From contig LSRY02000083.1 of assembly GCA_001643675.2 (NCBI GenBank), forward strand, positions 1 to 44,627: a stretch of DNA of 44,627 nt. The letters are read 5' to 3'. This stretch comes from Monocercomonoides exilis. Taxonomy: Eukaryota > Preaxostyla > Oxymonadida > Polymastigidae. The translations under genes were made by a program, and so were the position numbers. Of this stretch, positions 42,177 to 44,627 are shown piece after piece (position 1 is the stretch's first letter; every line of letters begins with the position of its first letter). Below the pieces are notes generated by a model. The model had not been told where the DNA came from and searched no databases. It worked only from the letters and a program-made list of their open reading frames with translations.

Positions 42177-42925
42177 TCATCATCTGCTTCGTCTCCCTCC
42201 TCTGCCACTGCCAATGCCACTCCTTGTTCTTCCAAGCTCACATAGCTCTTCCTCAGCGGAGCGTGCACAGAAGATGAGTGAAATGAAAGAGATGATCGTG
42301 ATGATGATAATGCCGATGAAGACGAAGAAGAAGAAGAAGATGATGATGATGAAGATGCAAAAGTTGGAGAGATAAAATGATGTGGCTGCAAGATGTGATG
42401 GAGTTGAATCTGGCGAAAGAGACGAAGCTGTTTTTGCTCCATCTGTGGTTGCTGCAACTGCTGTGCTCATTGGAGTAGATGCCGGCGGGAAAGGCGATGC
42501 TGGCAACGAGGATGATGCGCATGAAGTGCTTTGATTGAATGGAGTGAAAGAAGCAAAAGAAGCGAATGAAGAGTGTGAAATGCGTGTTGTGTGTGTTGAA
42601 CATTTTGTGGATTGTGACTGAAATGATTGAGGTGTTTTGAGTGAAGTGAACCCTGTTGACAGCTTCGGCGAGTGTGCATCTCGTCCAATCCCTTTTCCTC
42701 TTCCCAATGCAATCTCTGTTCCCCTCTTTCTCCACCTCTCATCTTTCTCCCCTTTCGTTTCTGTTCTTTCCTCTTCCTCTTCATCATCCTCATCTGTTTC
42801 CTCCTCATTCATTTCATGTTCCCCTCTTTCTGGCTTCTCCTCTTCCCTTCTGCTTTCATTCTCCCACAAATTTGGCGTTGACACTTCTCTCACATTCGGA
42901 ACCCTTCTCTCTCCTTCTTCTTTCT
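42177..42925. other. Ambiguous stretch between two minus-strand genes
   Basis: A minus-strand frame (42,929-42,180) is open throughout. Its first 90 codons are acidic and could be the cytoplasmic tail of the upstream receptor in another phase. The rest is Ser/Thr-rich and ends with an Ile/Phe run encoded by (TCATCA/TTC)-type repeats. I cannot decide whether this is a separate gene, a tail exon or noncoding. Confidence 0.3.
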
Positions 42926-44627
42926 TCATTGTTTCTTCTTCTTCCTCTCCTCCTCTTCTTCTTCTTCTTCTTCCCTCTTTCCATTTGCACCCATCTGTAT
43001 CGTCTTCATTTCTCTTTCATTCCTCCTCTTTCTCCTTCTCTTTTCTTCGCTTTCTTCGCTTTTCTCTCTTTCATCATCCTTCTTTTCACAATCTTCTAAT
43101 TTCCTCTCTTCCTTTTCTTCTTCTTCAACTTCTTCTTCTTCCTTCGCAGCCTCTTCCTGAAGCTCCTCCATCAGCCACTCTCTTTTGCTTTCTCCTTCAC
43201 ACACAACCACTCCAACTCCAAGCACGCTTGCAAGCACACACACCCCAAACACACACCCCACCCACTCCATCGCCTTCTCGCTTCTCCTCAACCACCCATC
43301 TCTCATTCTTCTCTCATAACTCCATCTTCTCCATCTTCTCCATTTTTCCTCTCCCCGTCTTCTTTCTCTCCCTTCTTTTCCTCTTTCTCCTCCCATTTGC
43401 CCTCGCTTCCTCCTCTCCGCTTCCACAGCATCTCCACAATATGCCCCTTCAAATCCTCTTTTGCACACACACACTTTCTTGTCTCTCTTCCTCTTTTTCT
43501 CTCCCCTCGTCTCCATCCCAATCTCTTCTGCTTGTGAAGTGCCTCTTCTTCACGGACACACACCTTCCTCCATTCCCACAATCCGAGTTCCGGCTGCACC
43601 GCCCGTCTTCCCATTCGCATTCTCGTCCGCCTCTCTGTCCACCGCATTGGCACTCCGCTGGCGATAGCTCTGTTGCCCTTCCGCATCCAAACACCCCTGA
43701 CGAGCAGTTCGACAGCCGAATTCTGCTTCTCTCTTCTTTCTTCTCCTCCTCCTCCTTCTTCTTCTTCTTCTTTCTTCTTCTTTGATCAAGCAGAAGTCTC
43801 GTGTTGCCTCTATTCCAATCCCATTGGCCCAGATCACTCCATCCACAGACACACTCAGCCACACTTTTCTCTCTCTGCAGCCCACACAGCATATCACAGC
43901 AAGACACAAGGCAAACATTCAATAATTCGCAGCATGTCACAGAATAACATCAAATACAAAAATATGATAAAACAAAAACAAAATAAAAATAAAAATAAAA
44001 AAGAAAAGAAACAACTCATTGGCAAAATCATCTTCTCTCTTTCTGCACACCTTTTCCTGCTCCACACAGCACCCAGCTGTCTTTCAGTGATGAGAACACA
44101 CAGACAATCTCTGATGGCGACACCCATTCCACCCCCGAAGACATCACATTGTCCAGCCGGCACTGCAGATGAGGCGTCTTAAACATGTTTGCTCCCTTCA
44201 CTGCAAACCGCGCCTTCACATCTCCACACTCTCTTTCTCCTCTGCCCCGACGCTGCTCCACCACATCCACCGAGATCCTGTCTGAAACACCGATCCAATC
44301 TGCACCCTCCCAAACACAGGCACCATCACCCCATCTCCTCGAGCTCCGCCTGCCTTGCTCCTTGTCTTTCCCCCTTCGACAGCCCATTGCGGCATCTGCA
44401 CAGAATCCTCCCCACTCACGCGCGGGTATCCAAACTGCACCTTCTTCACTGCCCCTTCTCGGATCTTGAAAAACCCTTCGTCTCCCCACTGCTTTCCACG
44501 AATTCACGCACAGCCAGTACCCAATCTCCTCCGTCTCGTCCTCTGCCCCGTTTCCATCTCCGTCTTCATCATTGCTCATCTCATCCACCACACCCACCTC
44601 GATCCTGCTGCTTTTGCTCCTGTTGCT
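42926..44627 (-). CDS. TIG/IPT + EGF-like single-pass receptor-like protein, 5' partial
   Basis: The N-terminus lies beyond the right edge. From 44,597 down the reading shows beta-rich ectodomain sequence and a TIG/IPT hallmark: W-V-S-P-S-E-I-V-C, then across an intron (about 43,873-44,051) V-W-L-S-V-S-V-D-G-V-I-W. After a charged tract comes an EGF-like module: C-S-R-N-S-D-C-G-N-G-G-R-C, an intron near 43,460-43,555, then C-V-C-K-R-G-F-E-G-A-Y-C. A transmembrane helix (W-V-G-C-V-F-G-V-C-V-L-A-S-V-L, about 43,200-43,265) precedes an E/K-rich cytoplasmic coiled-coil-like tail. The frame changes at several low-complexity points, so exact exons are uncertain. Likely a cell-surface adhesion or receptor protein. 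Confidence 0.6.

Overview
The window is nuclear DNA of a unicellular eukaryote. Genes carry short GT...AG introns, often with GTTTG or GTAT at the 5' splice site, and long E/K/R/G-rich low-complexity tails. The domains are eukaryotic: a SWIM-RING-ZZ-RING ligase and a TIG/EGF/transmembrane receptor. A helical E/K-rich protein at 17,043-18,367 reads like a multicopy family I remember from the oxymonad Monocercomonoides. I therefore favour an oxymonad-like anaerobic protist, with moderate confidence, because that link is memory and not a search.

The dominant structure is a giant inverted repeat. Arm A (1 to about 14,710) and arm B (about 25,505 to 40,206) are near-identical reverse complements of about 14.7 kb each, around a 10.8 kb spacer. 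Arm A may continue past the left edge. Each arm holds the same set: (i) an unrecognised multi-exon gene of about 3.5 kb, (ii) a poorly resolved small gene, (iii) a secreted or type I membrane S41-peptidase-like protein whose catalytic serine position is Gly, and (iv) a ZSWIM2-like E3 ubiquitin ligase of about 1,640 aa whose 5' end lies about 90 bp from the inner arm edge. The arms differ mostly by one- or two-base indels in G/C or A/T runs. Which copy keeps an open frame varies by gene: gene i is intact in B, the ligase is intact in A, and the S41-like gene is broken in both but at different places.

The spacer (14,711-25,504) has a different character. It is visibly AT-rich and gene-poor. It holds one intact two-exon helical-repeat gene, a truncated inverted paralogue of it, two tandem decayed tyrosine recombinases (one keeping the whole catalytic set despite in-frame stops), other ORFs broken by single stops, a 39-bp palindrome, and a cluster of simple repeats close to the symmetry axis of the inverted repeat.

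The right flank (40,207-44,627) has two minus-strand genes for membrane proteins: a multi-pass protein, and a 5'-partial TIG/IPT + EGF + single-TM receptor-like protein.

Sense strands in the GC-rich genes are strongly purine-loaded, so their complements are open over long distances and encode spurious Ser/Pro/Leu/Phe-rich ORFs. I left those out.
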